NCBI GenBank assembly: GCA_017893485.1
Contig: CM030359.1
Span: forward strand, 28,338,430 to 28,402,429
Direction of reading: 5' to 3'
Length of the DNA: 64,000 bases
From: Hemerocallis citrina
Taxonomy: Eukaryota; Streptophyta; Magnoliopsida; Asparagales; Asphodelaceae
A model generated the notes under the pieces. That model had not been told where the DNA came from and did not search any database. It worked only from the letters and a program-made list of their open reading frames with translations. The translations under genes were made by a program, and so were the position numbers. Positions 19,374 through 32,384 of the stretch are shown here, in pieces; position 1 is the stretch's first letter, and each line of letters opens with the position of its first letter.

Positions 19374-22300
19374 GCGAACTTTATCTTAATGGAATGAAAG
19401 CTGTTGTGTTGTTCGATACTGGATCCTCTCATACTTTTGTGTCTCCTAAATTTGCTAAAGTGTTGGGAGTTGAACCGAAGATTTTTCCAGGCAAGATCTT
19501 AGCAGTAGCTACTCCATCAGGGAAAACTTTAACCACTGATCCGTATTATGCTGATTGCGAGATTGTGATTGGAGATCGAATCTTTGGCATTGATCTGATC
19601 GAGCTGACTATCTTGGGAGTCGATGTTATCATTGGCATTGATTGGATGTCGGTGTACAGTGCAAGCATCGAGTGTAAGACCAAGACGGTAACAGTGAAGG
19701 CTCCAGGGGGACCTGAAGTCACTTTCCAAGGGAAGCAGAAGTGTTCTAGGCTGGTGGCAGCTATCCGCAAGGAAGAGACTCCTGTGGAAGTGCAAGGGAT
19801 TCCTGTGGTTCGGGACTATCCGACTGTGTTCTTGGATGATTTTCCTGGGTTACCCCCGCATCGTGATGTAGAGTTCAGCATCACTGTTCAACCGGAAAGT
19901 GCACCCATTTCTAAGGCACCATATCGGATGGCTCTAGTGGAACAGGATAAAGTGAAACGGCAGATTGAGGAACTGTTGGAGAAAGGCTTTATTCAACCTA
20001 GTGCGTCACCTTGGGGAGCACCAGTGCTTTTGGTAAAGAAGAAGGATGGATCGATGAGAATGTGTATTGATTACCGGGAGCTGAATAAGGTCACTGTTCA
20101 GAATAAGTATCCTATTCCTCGAATGGATGACTTGTTCGATCGTCTACAAGGAGCAGCTATTTTCTCCAAAATAGATCTTCGATCAGAATATCACCAAGTT
20201 CGAGTGAAAGCTGAAGATGTGCACAAAACTGCATTTAGAACTCGACATGGGCATTACGAATTCTTAGTTATGCCATTTGGAGTGACGAATGCACCCGCAA
20301 TCTTCATGAATTTGATGAACACGAGTTCTGAGGCCGTTCATTGATTCTTTCATCGTGGTGTTCATCGACGATATTCTCGTGTACTCCAAGTCAGAGGAGG
20401 AGCACACCGAGCATCTGGAAGCAGTTTTGAAGAAGCTGAAAGAGCAGAAGTTGTATGCCAAGTTATCCAAGTGTGATTTCTGGAAATCTGAAGTGGCATT
20501 CCTAGGTCATATCCTTTCTAAGGAGGGAGTGACAACTGACCCTCAGAAGATAGAGGCAGTGAGAGATTGGGCAAGGCCTACTACAGTAAAGGAAGTCAGA
20601 AGTTTCCTTGGAATGACTGGATACTACCGGAGATTCATTCAAGGTTATGCTCAGATAGCCGTGCCGCTTACTGGACTGACCAAGAAGAATGTGAACTTCA
20701 AGTGGACTGAGCAATGTGAGGCAAACTTTCAGGAGTTGAAAGAGAAACTGACTACTGCACTTATTTTGGCTTTGCTTAAAGCAGGTGTTGAGTATGATGT
20801 TTATAGCGATGCTTCACATCGTGGGCTTGGTTGTGTCTTAATGCAAGAAGGAAGAGTAATCGCTTATGGGTCTAGGTAACTACGACCGCATGAGAAGAAT
20901 TACCCGACTCATGATCTGGAGTTGGCTGCGATTATCTTTTCCCTGAAGCAATGGAGGCACTACGTGTACGGTGAGAAGTTGAACATGTACACGGACCACA
21001 AGAGCCTGAAGTATATATATCAGCAGAGGGATCTGAATTTGAGGCAGCGGAGATGGTTGGAAGTGCTTGAGGACATGCGACCTGAGATCAAGTATCATCC
21101 TGGGAAGGCTAATGTTGTGGCTGATGCACTTAGTCGCAAGAGCAGTTTAGCCAGTTTGATTACAACTCAGAAGCATCTGATTGAAGAATTGGATCGAGCA
21201 GGTATTGAAGTTGTCTTGCAAGTATTGGGAGTATCTTTGGCTCAGTTGAGGCTTCAACCTACACTGAATACAAGGATCATTGCAAGTCAGGAGGTTGATG
21301 CTGATATCTTGGAGATGAAGGGGCAGGTTAGTGCTGGCAGGTTGCCCGGATTTCAAATCAGGGATGGAGTGCTGTGGTTCAGAGATAGACTGTGTGTTCC
21401 AAATTAGGCGGACCTGAAAGAGAGTATTCTTCAGGAGGCGCATGCTACTCTTTTATCGGTACATCCTGGGAGTACTAAGATGTACAAAGACATCAAACAT
21501 CATTTCTGGTAGTCAGGTTTGAAGCGGGATGTGGCTAAATTTGTGGCGAAGTGTGAGGTTTGTCAGCAAGTCAAAGCCGAAAATCAGAGACCCGGAGGTC
21601 TATTACAGCCGTTACCTATTCCGGAATGGAAGTGGGATAACATCAGTATGGATTTCATCACGGGATTGCCTAAAAGTCCTAAAGGCAATGATGCGATTTG
21701 GGTTATAGTCGATCGACTAACCAAGTCCGCTCACTTTCTGGCGATGAAACTCACTGCTTCGATGGACAAGTTAGCTGAGTTGTATGTTGGCGAGATCGTC
21801 CGGCTTCATGGTGTTCCGTCAACTATTGTGTCTAATCGAGATGCGCGGTTTACTTTGCATTTCTGGAGGAGTCTTCAGACAGCTTTGGGTACCAAGACAG
21901 ACTTCAGCACTGCTTTTCATCCGCAAACCGATGGGCAGACCGAGAGAGTCAACCGTATTCTGGAGGATATGCTTCGGTGTTGTATACTAGACTTTGGAGG
22001 CAGTTGGGAAAGGCATTTACCTTTGGTAGAGTTTGCCTACAATAACAGTTTTCAGGCTAGCATCGGGATGGCGCCGTACGAAGCTCTGTATGGCAGGAAG
22101 TGCAGGACACCTGTTTGTTGGTAAGAAGTTGGGGAGCGTCAGTTGTTTGGTTCTGAGCTTGTGCAGCAAACCTCTGAGAAGATTGTTCTGATCAGGAAAA
22201 GGTTGGTAGAAGCTCAGAGCAGGCAAAAAAGCTATGCAGACAACCGGAGAAGGGACCTTGAGTTTGAGGTTGGTGACTTCGTCTTTCTGAAGGTATCACC

Positions 22301-22688
22301 CAGTAAAGGTGTGGTCCGATTTGGCAAAGGCGGGAAGTTAGCCCCGAGGTTTATAGGCCCGTACAAGATATTGAAAAGGATCGGGAAAACTGCTTACCAG
22401 CTTGAATTACCGGAAGAGTTGTCTCAGGTGCACAATGTCTTTCATGTATCTATGCTGAGAGGTTATATTCCAGATCCGAGTCATCATTTGCTTAAAGTGC
22501 CGGAAGGTTTGCAGTTGGCTCTGAACTACATCGAGTCTCCTGTCGAGATTGTTGATCGTCGAGAAAAAGTCTTGAGGAATAAGACGATACCGATGGTCAA
22601 GGTAGTCCGGAGGAACTATTTGGTTGAAGAGGCTACTTGGGAGTCTGAGGATAGGATGTTGAAAGACTATCCTGAGCTTTTTGCTTGA
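19374..22688 (+). pseudogene. pol: Element B pol: PR-RT-RNaseH-INT-chromodomain, lightly damaged
   Basis: Protease [11 protein letters not shown] (about 19416); RT from [12 protein letters not shown] through [18 protein letters not shown] and FIDDILVYS (about 20363); RNase H SDASHRGLGCVLM and [11 protein letters not shown]; integrase HATLLSVHPGS...CEVCQQVK zinc-binding module, core [22 protein letters not shown] and [18 protein letters not shown] giving D, D and E; chromodomain from SPVEIVDRREKVLRNKTIP to YPELFA. Damage: frameshift near 20335, TAA at 20877, TAG at 21405, TAG at 21511 (W of WWPG), TAA at 22122. All other motifs are intact. Integration in the nucleus targeted by the chromodomain is known for chromoviruses. 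Confidence 0.92.
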
Positions 22689-22776
22689 TTGTATCTTTGT
22701 ATCTTTTTGTTCTTGTTGTGAGTGTTGTATTTTTTGTTTCTCACTCTTGACTGTAGTTCCGGGGACGGAACTATTC

Positions 22777-22790
22777 TAAGGAGGGAGTGT
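22777..22790 (+). other. Polypurine tract of element B
   Basis: taaggagggagtgt just before the 3' LTR start at 22791; the same layout as element A. Confidence 0.8.
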
Positions 22791-25700
22791 TGTAATACCC
22801 TGATTTTTCATTTAATGGAAAATTATTTATTTTGCACGTAGTGTGCACGTGCAATATTTTGGTTAATATTTTCATCAAGATGAGTAAAGATATTTTAATA
22901 TGTGCTTTTAATTATTTTATACAAAAGCCTTATTTTAATTAGATGAAAAGCCTTTTTCTTTTAAAAGCCCAAAATATAATTCATTTATTTTATTTTAAAA
23001 TAACTATTTTGGCCCATAAACTAAAGCCCATGGACTATTTTTATACAATTTGTCATGTAGAATACATTTTAAAGACTATTATTTTTACATCGAAAATTTA
23101 ATGCACAATTTTTGGGCCTAGTGGCATGCACGTGCATTGCACGTACACGTGCAAAATGCATTCTTTCTTGTTGGCCGATCGTAACTTTTGGAGGGAAACT
23201 CAAATTTTGAGTTGTGATCATGGTGTGGTGGTTACTTAGATGTGGGTAGTTATTGCAACTCCTACTTTCATCCTAACTCTCCATCCTACAACCAACCAAT
23301 TGATCCTAGCTATTTATTTCCCTTGATTTTTAGTATAAATACCCCCCCCCCCCCCACCCCCGCCCCCCCGGCTAGTTATCCTGGTGCCTATTAATCTTTC
23401 CAAACCTATAGTCTAAGTTGCAATATCTAGTAGTATTTTTGTGAGTTAAAAGATTGAGTGTGTGTGGGCTTGATCTTGCAACACCAAGAAGAAAGAGAGG
23501 CCGGCTATTCAAGGAGGGAACTTTCGGTTTGGTGTGCTCGGGTTGGAGGCTTGTGCGCCCGTGTACAAGGAGGAGAAGCATTTCTTTGCAAGGACATTCG
23601 TCTAGGAGATCACTAGTGTACTTTCTTTAACAAGGTGGGTAAATTTTCCATGTTTCTAATTAGAAATGCATACTAGATTGAATTGAATGAACGAAGCATG
23701 AAAATGATTGATAAGAGTACACATTTAATTGGAAAATGACCTATTGATTGATTGATATATGGATGTGCAATTGTATGTGGTTCCCTTAGTAATGACATTG
23801 TAAAAAGACTGCAAATGGCCTGTACAGTCGACCGTCAGATGGACAAGTCGACTGGTACGAGGCGGGTGTTTTCTCATGATTTCTAAATTACAATCCTTAT
23901 TAAGACTAAAGATTTAGTTGTGTATGTGTATGCAAACTGAAGTGCTAGAACGATTGATTTAGAAAATATGAATGGATGAAAAAGAACTAGTGATGATTAG
24001 AGAACTGGTAATGTGAACAGTCGACTGGCTTATTGAAATGAAGTATGTACAGTCCAGAGTTCCATGAAACGATGTATTTTAATGTGATGTTCTAGTGTGT
24101 TAAATTGAGATTAGTATTCATCTCTGCAAGTAAATGATGAGTAAATGAAAGTGCATGCTTAGCATTTCTTTTGAAAAAAGAAACACTAGTTATGTAAAAT
24201 TTACATTTAATTGAAACCACGTTGTGATGTTGTAAACAGATAAGAAATTACATTTTATGTTGGCACGAATATAATGTAATATGTGAATTGAAGAACGGAA
24301 GGAAAGATGGTTCCTTAATTTGGAATTTAACCAGTTCAGTCGAACGAATGCTTGTAGCAGTCGACTGTACTGAGCATGGATAGTGTATAGTTGAATCACC
24401 CAGTACAAACGACTGATTGGAATGACAGTCGACTGTTAAGCGGATGACATTTTTAGATGTGGAAAACAGCAGAACAGCCGACTGGCCATGTGCAGCAGTC
24501 GACTCTTCCGAGCGATTATTGAAGCACTTTATTTGATTGAACAAGTAGACTGGATGAGCTCCAAGTCGACTGTTCAGAGTACTTTTGGTATATCAGAAAT
24601 TCTATGATTTGTTTATAATAAAGGTTATGAATCTCATGTTGATTATTGATTATGACAGTAAATTCTATTTGTCTTTGTGTGAATTTACAGGAAGTGAATC
24701 ATTTATTAGAATTTGTGAAAGTTGTATGAATGTGAAAGCTATGAACATGAAAAAGAAAATCTAGTATGATTATGAAAAGTGAACTTATGAGCTAGTAACG
24801 CTCAATGTTGGAAATTGTGAATTTGAATTGAAACAAAAGAGTAGCTAAGTCTCCCCCGGCAATTGGAAAGAAATGAAATGAATTGAAATGAAAGACAAAG
24901 GTTGGTCGTGTTTGAATGAATGAATAAGTCCGGTTTAGTGGAGAGGCTAACTCTAGAGCTTTGATTTTGTTCATGATTTTAATAAAAACTAAGGATTAGT
25001 ACATAGTGGAGACGTGATGAAAGTAGGAGAAAAACATGAGTATGATGGCCATCAGATTGGCGGTGTGAGAGTGATTCACAGGCTGCCTGCTTGATGCGTC
25101 AAGACATGGCGTGGGCACTACTCCAGAATTATCGTCCCGGTGGTGACGCTTGTGGGGTGTTTGGTGACTGCAAGAGGATCGTGTGCCATGAAGTGAGGCT
25201 GAATTACCACAGACTGTCTTCACGATGCGTCGTGACATGACGTGGGATTCCCCTCCAGAATTTTCTGTACACGAGCTTGTACTCATAGTTCATCTAAGAT
25301 ACCTACCGTAGTTACAGTAGTAGATTAAGGCATGGCGAGAGATTGAACCCTATAAAGATGAAGAACGAATAAGAGGCTTGCCCTCGGACCTATGTAGTAT
25401 GGGATGCATAGAATCCGAACAAGTGCACATTAGTGTCATCTAATATAAATAATTGCATTAAGGACTAAGTGCACAATCACAACACGACATCAATAGGGTA
25501 GTCCCTTTAGTTTGAAATGTGACAAGTTTGTGTTTGCTAAATATGGAAAATTAAGTTATACTATTTCCGGCATAGAGAGGATGGCCGTGTATAATGATCG
25601 TCGATTGAATAAACTGACGTACCCACAGTCTTATATGCAGGTAAATGGCTTGATAAAGATTAAAGAGGAACGAATGCTTAAAGATTACTCAATGTTGTTG

Positions 25701-25877
25701 TATACTTGTTTCATTGTTGTAAATTTTACTTCCGCTGTGCAATGTAAAGTGTAATATTGATGTAAATTCTGATGTAAAGAGAAAAGTTTAAATTTCCTTG
25801 TAAAATTGTACTAAAGGGAGCGGAAAGATCCTGTAGAACATCTCGAATTCATTGTATTTGGGATTCGGGGCGTTACA
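22791..25877 (+). repeat. 3' LTR of element B (3087 bp)
   Basis: Collinear with the 5' LTR. A few of the GTCGAC palindromes are altered (gtcgaacg near 24339, gtagac near 24546) and one that is lost in the 5' LTR is preserved as agccgactgg near 24476. Ends ggggcgttaca, then atttt. Confidence 0.92.
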
Positions 25878-26691
25878 ATTTTAATTAATTGTTCATGGCC
25901 TATTGTTATTATTGTTTCCTATCCTATTGGATCCAATCCTACCCTAAAACCCTATATCCTATATCTCTTATTGGTTTTTAAAACCCAATACCCATTAACC
26001 CGTTTACCCCTAACCCTAATATTCACCCATATATATACCCCTCACTATTTAACCTCAATGAAAACCGTAATCACCTTTTACCCAACCGCCTACTACTTCA
26101 TCACCCTCCTTAACTTCATCCCCTACCTCTCGTTTAGCCTCCCTCCCGACATCCGAAACCCTTTCCCCATCCACTGCAGACCTCGACCTCCACCTCCCGT
26201 TCATCTCCCTTCCTCTACCCCTGTGTGCACCCCGACCTGCATCCAGATCCGCCCTCTGACTGCACCGACCTCCCGTCGCTGCTGCGCCCTGCCTCCACGA
26301 CCCCAGCGACGACAACAACCCCCCTCTCCTCCCTTATCCTCTCCCGAAGACACAGCAGTGACAGCAGCATCCCACAGCAGCCGTGACACCCCACCTCGTC
26401 GCTGTCCCACTCCCGATGCCAGCACCCCCCTGTGCGACGTCGTCCTTACCGCAGTGCATACACCCACCTCCTCTGCCTTGCTTTGTGTGTTGTGTATGTG
26501 GTTGATCCAAGTGTTGTGTTCGTGATCTTGTTCGTGGTTGTTCGTGATTCTTCAGCATTGTGTTCGATGCTGGGAATCTATTCCCGTTATTCTCTTTCTC
26601 TCCGTCAGATCCGTCGACTTATTAAGGCAAGTAACTTGTGTTCATTTGTTGTACATACAAGTACTAAATACCGCCTGTAGTGCCACTTTTT
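25878..26691 (+). repeat. D1 5' LTR, middle piece
   Basis: Contains a TATA-like catatatatacccc near 26030 and a long C-rich, pyrimidine-heavy tract (26080-26500) that stays open in several frames but has no recognisable protein. 26068-26691 matches 51298-51920 of D2. It ends at the C-LTR insertion. Confidence 0.75.
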
Positions 26692-27887
26692 TGTAACACC
26701 CCACAAAATTGAGTAATGACAATTTTGCCCTCGTGTGCTACGCACGTGTATTTTGTACCGTTACGAGTAATATTCATAACTTATTTTTACATAAATTTCA
26801 TATTCTGATTATTTATATGTTTTCCGTTTTCTCAAAACCCATTTCAATCATATCTTTAACAAACTTAAATATTTATTTTAATCTTTATATTTACGTACAT
26901 TGCACGTGCTTTCAATACACGTGTCGATTACGTATATATTCCGTTACGTGAAATATCCGTAACATTATTAAATATACATGTTTTGTATTTTTGACTGTTT
27001 TTTATTCTCTCAAATTAATTTTTAATATTTGGCATGTGAATTGCACGTAAAATTTTATGTGCATTTTATTTCTAAAATTTTCTAAGATGTCATGCACACT
27101 TTTCTTCTAATTTTGTTTATTTATTTTTAATAAAAACCCAAAGGCCTAAAGATCATCTTAAACCCCATTAGAAAAATTATTTAAAAGAAAAGCTCATTAG
27201 TTAATCTACATTTTTAATAAACATTTTTTATCCTACACTTATCATGTAACAACATGTACAATCAAATAAACAACAACTAACTAAATGAGAAGTGTGCTCA
27301 AAGGTTGGCCAATTCATGAAGGAATGAGAAGAGGTGGGGGTTTGTGGTAGTAATGGTGGTAGGTGTTTAATTTTGGTAATGGGTATTTATTTTAGGTAGT
27401 GCGTGTCTCTTCATGCACCCATTCAGCCCTATAAATAGTTCCTACTAATTCATGAACAAATGCACCCAGAATCAAAAGAAAAGAAACAAAAGATAAGAAA
27501 GACAAGAAAAGAAAGAGAGGAAAAGAAAGAAAATATAAGAAAAGATAAAGAGAGTTGTTTGAGTTCTTGCTTGGAGAAAGGAAAACTTGCTATGAGAAGA
27601 AGGAAGTTCCATTCTTGCAGTTAGGAGCCATCTACTAGGCAGGGCCGGTCCTGAGGTATTTTAGGCCCTGGGCGAAAAATAAAATTGGGACCCTTTATAG
27701 ACATGCAAGTATTTTTATATATATTAATAAAATATAATATAATGGCAGGGAACATAAAAATAATACTCAGAAAAATAAAAATTACCTTTGTTTTACTCTA
27801 TGACATCAAATACTCCATAATTTTCATTAAGCATAGTGACAGCGACTCTTGCACCTGCAACAAAAAAATAAAATAATCAATCACTTC

Positions 27888-30449
27888 TCATCTAAAATGT
27901 TTTCTTCTTGCATTTTTAGAAGCAAAATCATCAATTATATGTTCAACATCAATATTTTTCAACATATTTTTTTCAATACTCAAAATTGCTAATCCATTTA
28001 ACCGATCTTGTGTCATAGTTGTTCGTAAATAAGATTTTAATAATTTTAATTTTGAAAAGCTTCTCTCCGCAGATGCCACGATCACAGGCACAATCAACAA
28101 AATCCTATAAGCAATCAAAATATTTGGAAACATATCCATTTTTTTTGCAAACTCCATAATTTTAATTGAATGTCATGGTTTATCTGTTTCATATGCTTCA
28201 CTTGGTAGCATTTCTTGCAATATTTGTAATTCTGAAAGTAAATAATTTGCATCAATATCAGACACATCACCATGTTTCAAAGCAATTTCAAGTTGCAAAC
28301 AACAATTTTTCATTTCATCATCATCCAATGAAACTAACCGTGATGCATCAAATAAGAAGCCAAATATAGATTCAAACATTTGCATTTGTTCAAATCTACT
28401 CTTCAGTTGAGAAAGAGCCATATCAACTAAAACAAGAAAATAATCAGTTCTAAAATTTTCTTGAGCAGATTGTTGTTCTCTATCCGTATCAGGAATTTCA
28501 TCAAAATGTCTCTTTCTAAAAATTCTACGTTTTACAGAAAATAATGGCTCAATTTCCATTTCAGATGCAATTTCTTTAGCTTCAATCATAGCAGAATTAA
28601 ATCCATTTTCTCTATATTTTTCAAAAAATGGAACCAATCCTTCTAAGTTTTTAATTGTAACATCAAGAAGCATATCTTCAGTCTGCAACTTTTTAATTAC
28701 TAAGTTTATTTTATACAAAATTTCATTCCAAATAACCAAACTTAAAATAAAATCAAAACTTGAAAATTCACCTGATGCTAATTTCTCAGCATCCCAACTC
28801 ACTTTAGAATCATCAGAAATTTCTGCTAATTTAATTAAAGCTTGTTTGATTTTGGGAGCTTGACTTTTTATTGCTTTTACGCTTTCAATGTGACTTTCCC
28901 AGCGTGTAGTTGATAAAGATTTCAAAGTTAATTCATCTACATATTCAAGTAAAAGATTCCATCGCTTTGTTGAATTAGAAAACACATTATAAATGGCTTG
29001 ACATGCTCCAAAAAAAGATTTTCCTTTTAAACAAGAGTTTGCCATATCACAAAGTACTAAATTGAGAGAATGACAACCACATGGCATATAAAAAGCTCTA
29101 GGATTTATATCAAGTAACCTTTTCTGAACACCTTGGTGTTTTCCTTTCATATTAGAACCATTATCATAACCTTGTCCCCTTACATTATCAATATCTAAAT
29201 CAAGAGAGTTTAGAGCAGCTTGTAATTCATTAAAAAGCCCCAATCCAGATGTATCTTCCACATTTAGAAACTCTAAAAAAAATTCTTCAATTTTTATTGG
29301 GTAACTTGCGATATCGACACTTCGTATAATCAGAGTCATTTGTTCTTTGTGACTAGCATCAGGAGTGCAATCAAGAATCACAGAAAAATATTTGGCCTCT
29401 TTAATTTTTTTTATAATTGCACTCTTGACACTTGATGCTAACATTTCTATTAATTCATTTTGTATTTTATGACTAAGATAATGATAATGAATATTTTTAT
29501 CTTGAATTAGTCGAAAATGTTGCATCATTACGGTATCAAACTCTGCTATTGATTCAAGAAAGCCTAAGAAATTTCCATTCGAATCGTCATAGATTTTTTC
29601 ATTTGTTCCACGAAACGCCAAATTATTCATAGCAAGACGTTTTACAACAGCAATGATTCTGACCATAACTTGTTTCCAATGGTTTGTATCTTTCTTGATT
29701 TGCTCTTGTAATTCTTTATCAATTGTTTGATCTGTGTTCATTCAGACTCGCAGTTCAACTAAAGCTCTAAGGTTAATAAGGTGTTCATGACTATTTTCAT
29801 GTTGTTTAAGCTTATCCCCAAGATGTTTCCAATCATTAATTCCTTCATCTGCTAATTTACTCATAGTATGAACTTTCCTTTCCACTTTACAACAAAAACA
29901 AAACACTCTATCTAAATCTTTTGAGTAAACCAACCATTTTCTATCAGAAAGTTCTCCGTTTGTTAATTTTCGATAATAAAAATCATAAGAAAACCCCCTA
30001 TTTTGATTATCCTTAGGAAAATTAATATTGGTCTCTCTAATAGGACCTTTTTCTACAAGAAAATCTCTCATTTTTCCATGTAAACTATCCCAAACTCTAG
30101 GATCGTATACATTCAAAGATGTTGTAACTTCTGAACATTCAAACACATTATTTATTTCTATATTATTTTCAGTGTTCTCATTTTCAGTAACATTTGTTGC
30201 TTCTTCCATATTTTTGGTTTGTTCATTTTCATTTTGAACCAATTCTTGAACTTCTTCGTTTACCGCATTTTCAGTTTCATCTAAATCTTGAACTCCTTCG
30301 TTTACCTCATTTTCAACTTGGTTTTCTGAAGAAACATTTATTTTCTTCAAAAATTTATCTAAAGAACCACTTTGAGCTTTTATAATATCTTCTTCCATTT
30401 TCTTTCTTTTTCTTTTTTCATACCCAGAAGTTTGTTTCTTAGGAAACAT
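27888..30449 (-). pseudogene. hAT transposase (ZMYM1/DUF4371-like) with two nonsense codons
   Basis: One frame of 853 codons plus stop is interrupted only by TGA at 29742-29744 and TGA at 28173-28175 (in DKP*HSIKI, where related proteins usually have W). N-terminus MFPKKQTSGYEKRKRKK is basic and nuclear-localisation-like. Next an acidic Glu/Asn-rich stretch, then a TTF-type zinc finger (CFCCKVERKVHTMSKLADE, ending HENSHEHL), DUF4371 with [20 protein letters not shown], then [18 protein letters not shown], and the C-terminal hAT dimerisation region (SAERSFSKLKLLKSYLR). Length fits this transposase group. Only two point changes separate it from an open frame. Confidence 0.9.
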
Positions 30450-32384
30450 TCTTTTTAATCTAGAAATTAAAATAAAATTAATAAAGCATAAACATATAGA
30501 ACAATAGAACCTGGAGAGTGAATGTAGGCTTGCAATTTGAAAATTCTCAACTCCGCATTCAAATCAATCGGCAAATCTAAAAAATATAAGAAGCTTGAGT
30601 TAGTGTCACAATTCAAAAAAAAATAAACAATTTGGGATGGAACAATATATTTTGTCCCCTATAATTTAAGAATTCTCAATAAGCTTTTTCAGATAGGAGA
30701 AGTCACTGTTTCTCATTTATCAAATTTTGGCAAAATAACAAACGAGTGTGGATGCTTTAAGTGATTATTTTGAAGGAAAAAAAATGTACATATGTCCATA
30801 CATATGCATTAGGTATCTTTTCTTTCGTTTCCTTCTTGACCTGTTACACAGCAATACCCACATAAAGCCGAAATATTTCAATTTGTAATTTGTGATGCAA
30901 GTCAAATGAATTTGTAACACAGAGTTTCTGAGTTTGTTTAGAAACATTTTTGAAAATAATAAGAATATAATCAAATAGTGGATACTGGCATTCTTTAAGA
31001 TTGCAGGATAGGGATGGCCAATAATTCATTTGCAGATTGGTGTTCAAATGAGGAGCTGCACTGAAGAAGGAAACAATAATAAGAATATATATGCAAAATC
31101 TGAGGATTGATAAATCCACTTCATATAGAAATTTTATCAGAATGATAATTCTATATGTAAAGGTATTTCAGAGTTATTTCATAAGCAGAGGCTGTAACTC
31201 AATTATAACTAAGAAGGTGAAAAATGGGCGCACTTACAGAAACAATTACAAACTTTCAGAGTATTGCAATCAGTCACTACCTTAGATACAGAAGACCAAA
31301 TTGACATGTAATTTAGTCTTCATTAGATCAATTTACCCGTAGTCAAGCATTGACATTCCACAGACATTTCCAACTGTTTTTCCTCTTGAACATACAACGC
31401 TAAATATTTCATTTTTAGTTTAGTGACTTCCACAAACAATGCATCTGAACAAAGTTATCTTACAGGCGGAAACAGAGTCATAATCTTCACTGTCAACAAG
31501 TGTTCTTCAGAGTTATGCTAATCTTCAAAATGCTCCTAGCACTTCTTTTGCTTTGCTTATTTACTTCTTTACCCTTTGAACCTTTAGTGTCATAACTTTC
31601 ATATTATATGTATGATCATTGTCTCTAAATTGGTTTTGAGAGAATATTGTTCTATAATACACACTCTAGTCCTTCCAATTTGAAAGTACAACATATGTAA
31701 TCTTGATCAGTTAGTTAGGCTGGAACTTCATGATTATGGAATTCTAAAACGAATCTAAAGCATCAAATAATTCAATTTTAACCACCATGTCATCAAATTA
31801 TGTATGAAACAAATACCTGCAACAAAGATTGCAAGAATGAAATGCAAATAAGCAGGTCTATGATTTTATGTGTCCATGTCAGCGTTTGTAAATTAGACAG
31901 TAAAACAAATGATTAAACAAATGATGCTGTCAAAAACTTAAGGAACATCATAACAAATAAAAGAAAGAGGAACAGAATGAGCGGGAAAGAGCATACTCCC
32001 AAGCGGGTTCAGTGTCCTTGTTCCAGATACTTCAGGGCTTCTCCTTTCTTGGATGTGCAGCTCCAGTGCAAGCTTGAAGCCAAGTGAGACTGTGACTGAG
32101 TGCTTGGAAGTTGGAAGATAGATGTTTATATATATATATATATTTTTGAAGATGAAGAGGCGCAGGAATGCAGGAAGTAGAGAGAGAGAGACAAAGAGTG
32201 AAAGAGATCTCAGATCTGCATCATGCTGCATGCTGCATTGGGCATAGAACAGACTGCATGTTGGCATGCTGCATGCTGCATTGGGTTGGACATCCCCTAA
32301 TATCAATTACAAAAATTTTGGGCCCCTCCCTAAACTTGGGCCCTGGGCGGTCGCCCAGCCAGACCTGGCCCAGGGCCGGCCCTG
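30450..32384. other. Non-coding 5' part of the hAT element
   Basis: AT-rich upstream region of the transposase gene, probably its promoter and 5' UTR. A direct repeat 'gcatgctgcatgctgcattggg' occurs near 32223 and 32263. A TA run is at about 32128-32143. I see no second gene. Confidence 0.55.

Larger units (their letters stand above)
14471..25877 (+). mobile_element. Element B: near-complete Ty3/gypsy chromovirus (Tekay/Del-like), 11.4 kb
   Basis: Two LTRs of 3088 and 3087 bp starting tgtaataccc and ending ttaca, PBS, PPT, and all coding domains. The LTRs differ by only a few bases per hundred by eye, so it is the youngest large element here. It lies within the D1 LTR. Few stops (four or five) and one frameshift damage pol; the upstream ORF and gag are open. 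Confidence 0.93.
27640..32384 (-). mobile_element. hAT transposon (4745 bp) with TIRs and 8-bp target duplication
   Basis: Ends are cagggccggtcctg and cagggccggccctg (13 of 14 identical inverted). The 8-bp target duplication ctactagg is perfect (27632-27639 and 32385-32392). The empty site survives in D2: ccatctactaggagttcatt near 52872. It encodes one transposase with two premature stops. Confidence 0.95.

Noticed and set aside
14471..25877. Element B as an Ogre/Tat element because of its extra ORF and intron
   Set aside because: The chromodomain, RT motifs and iMet PBS are of chromovirus (Tekay/Del) type, and the intron is before the protease, not between protease and RT.
26055..26680. Long C-rich overlapping open frames in both strands (also 51282-51786)
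   Set aside because: They are inside the D LTR; composition bias (few T/A) removes stops in several frames. The two copies do not keep one frame preferentially and no domain is seen.
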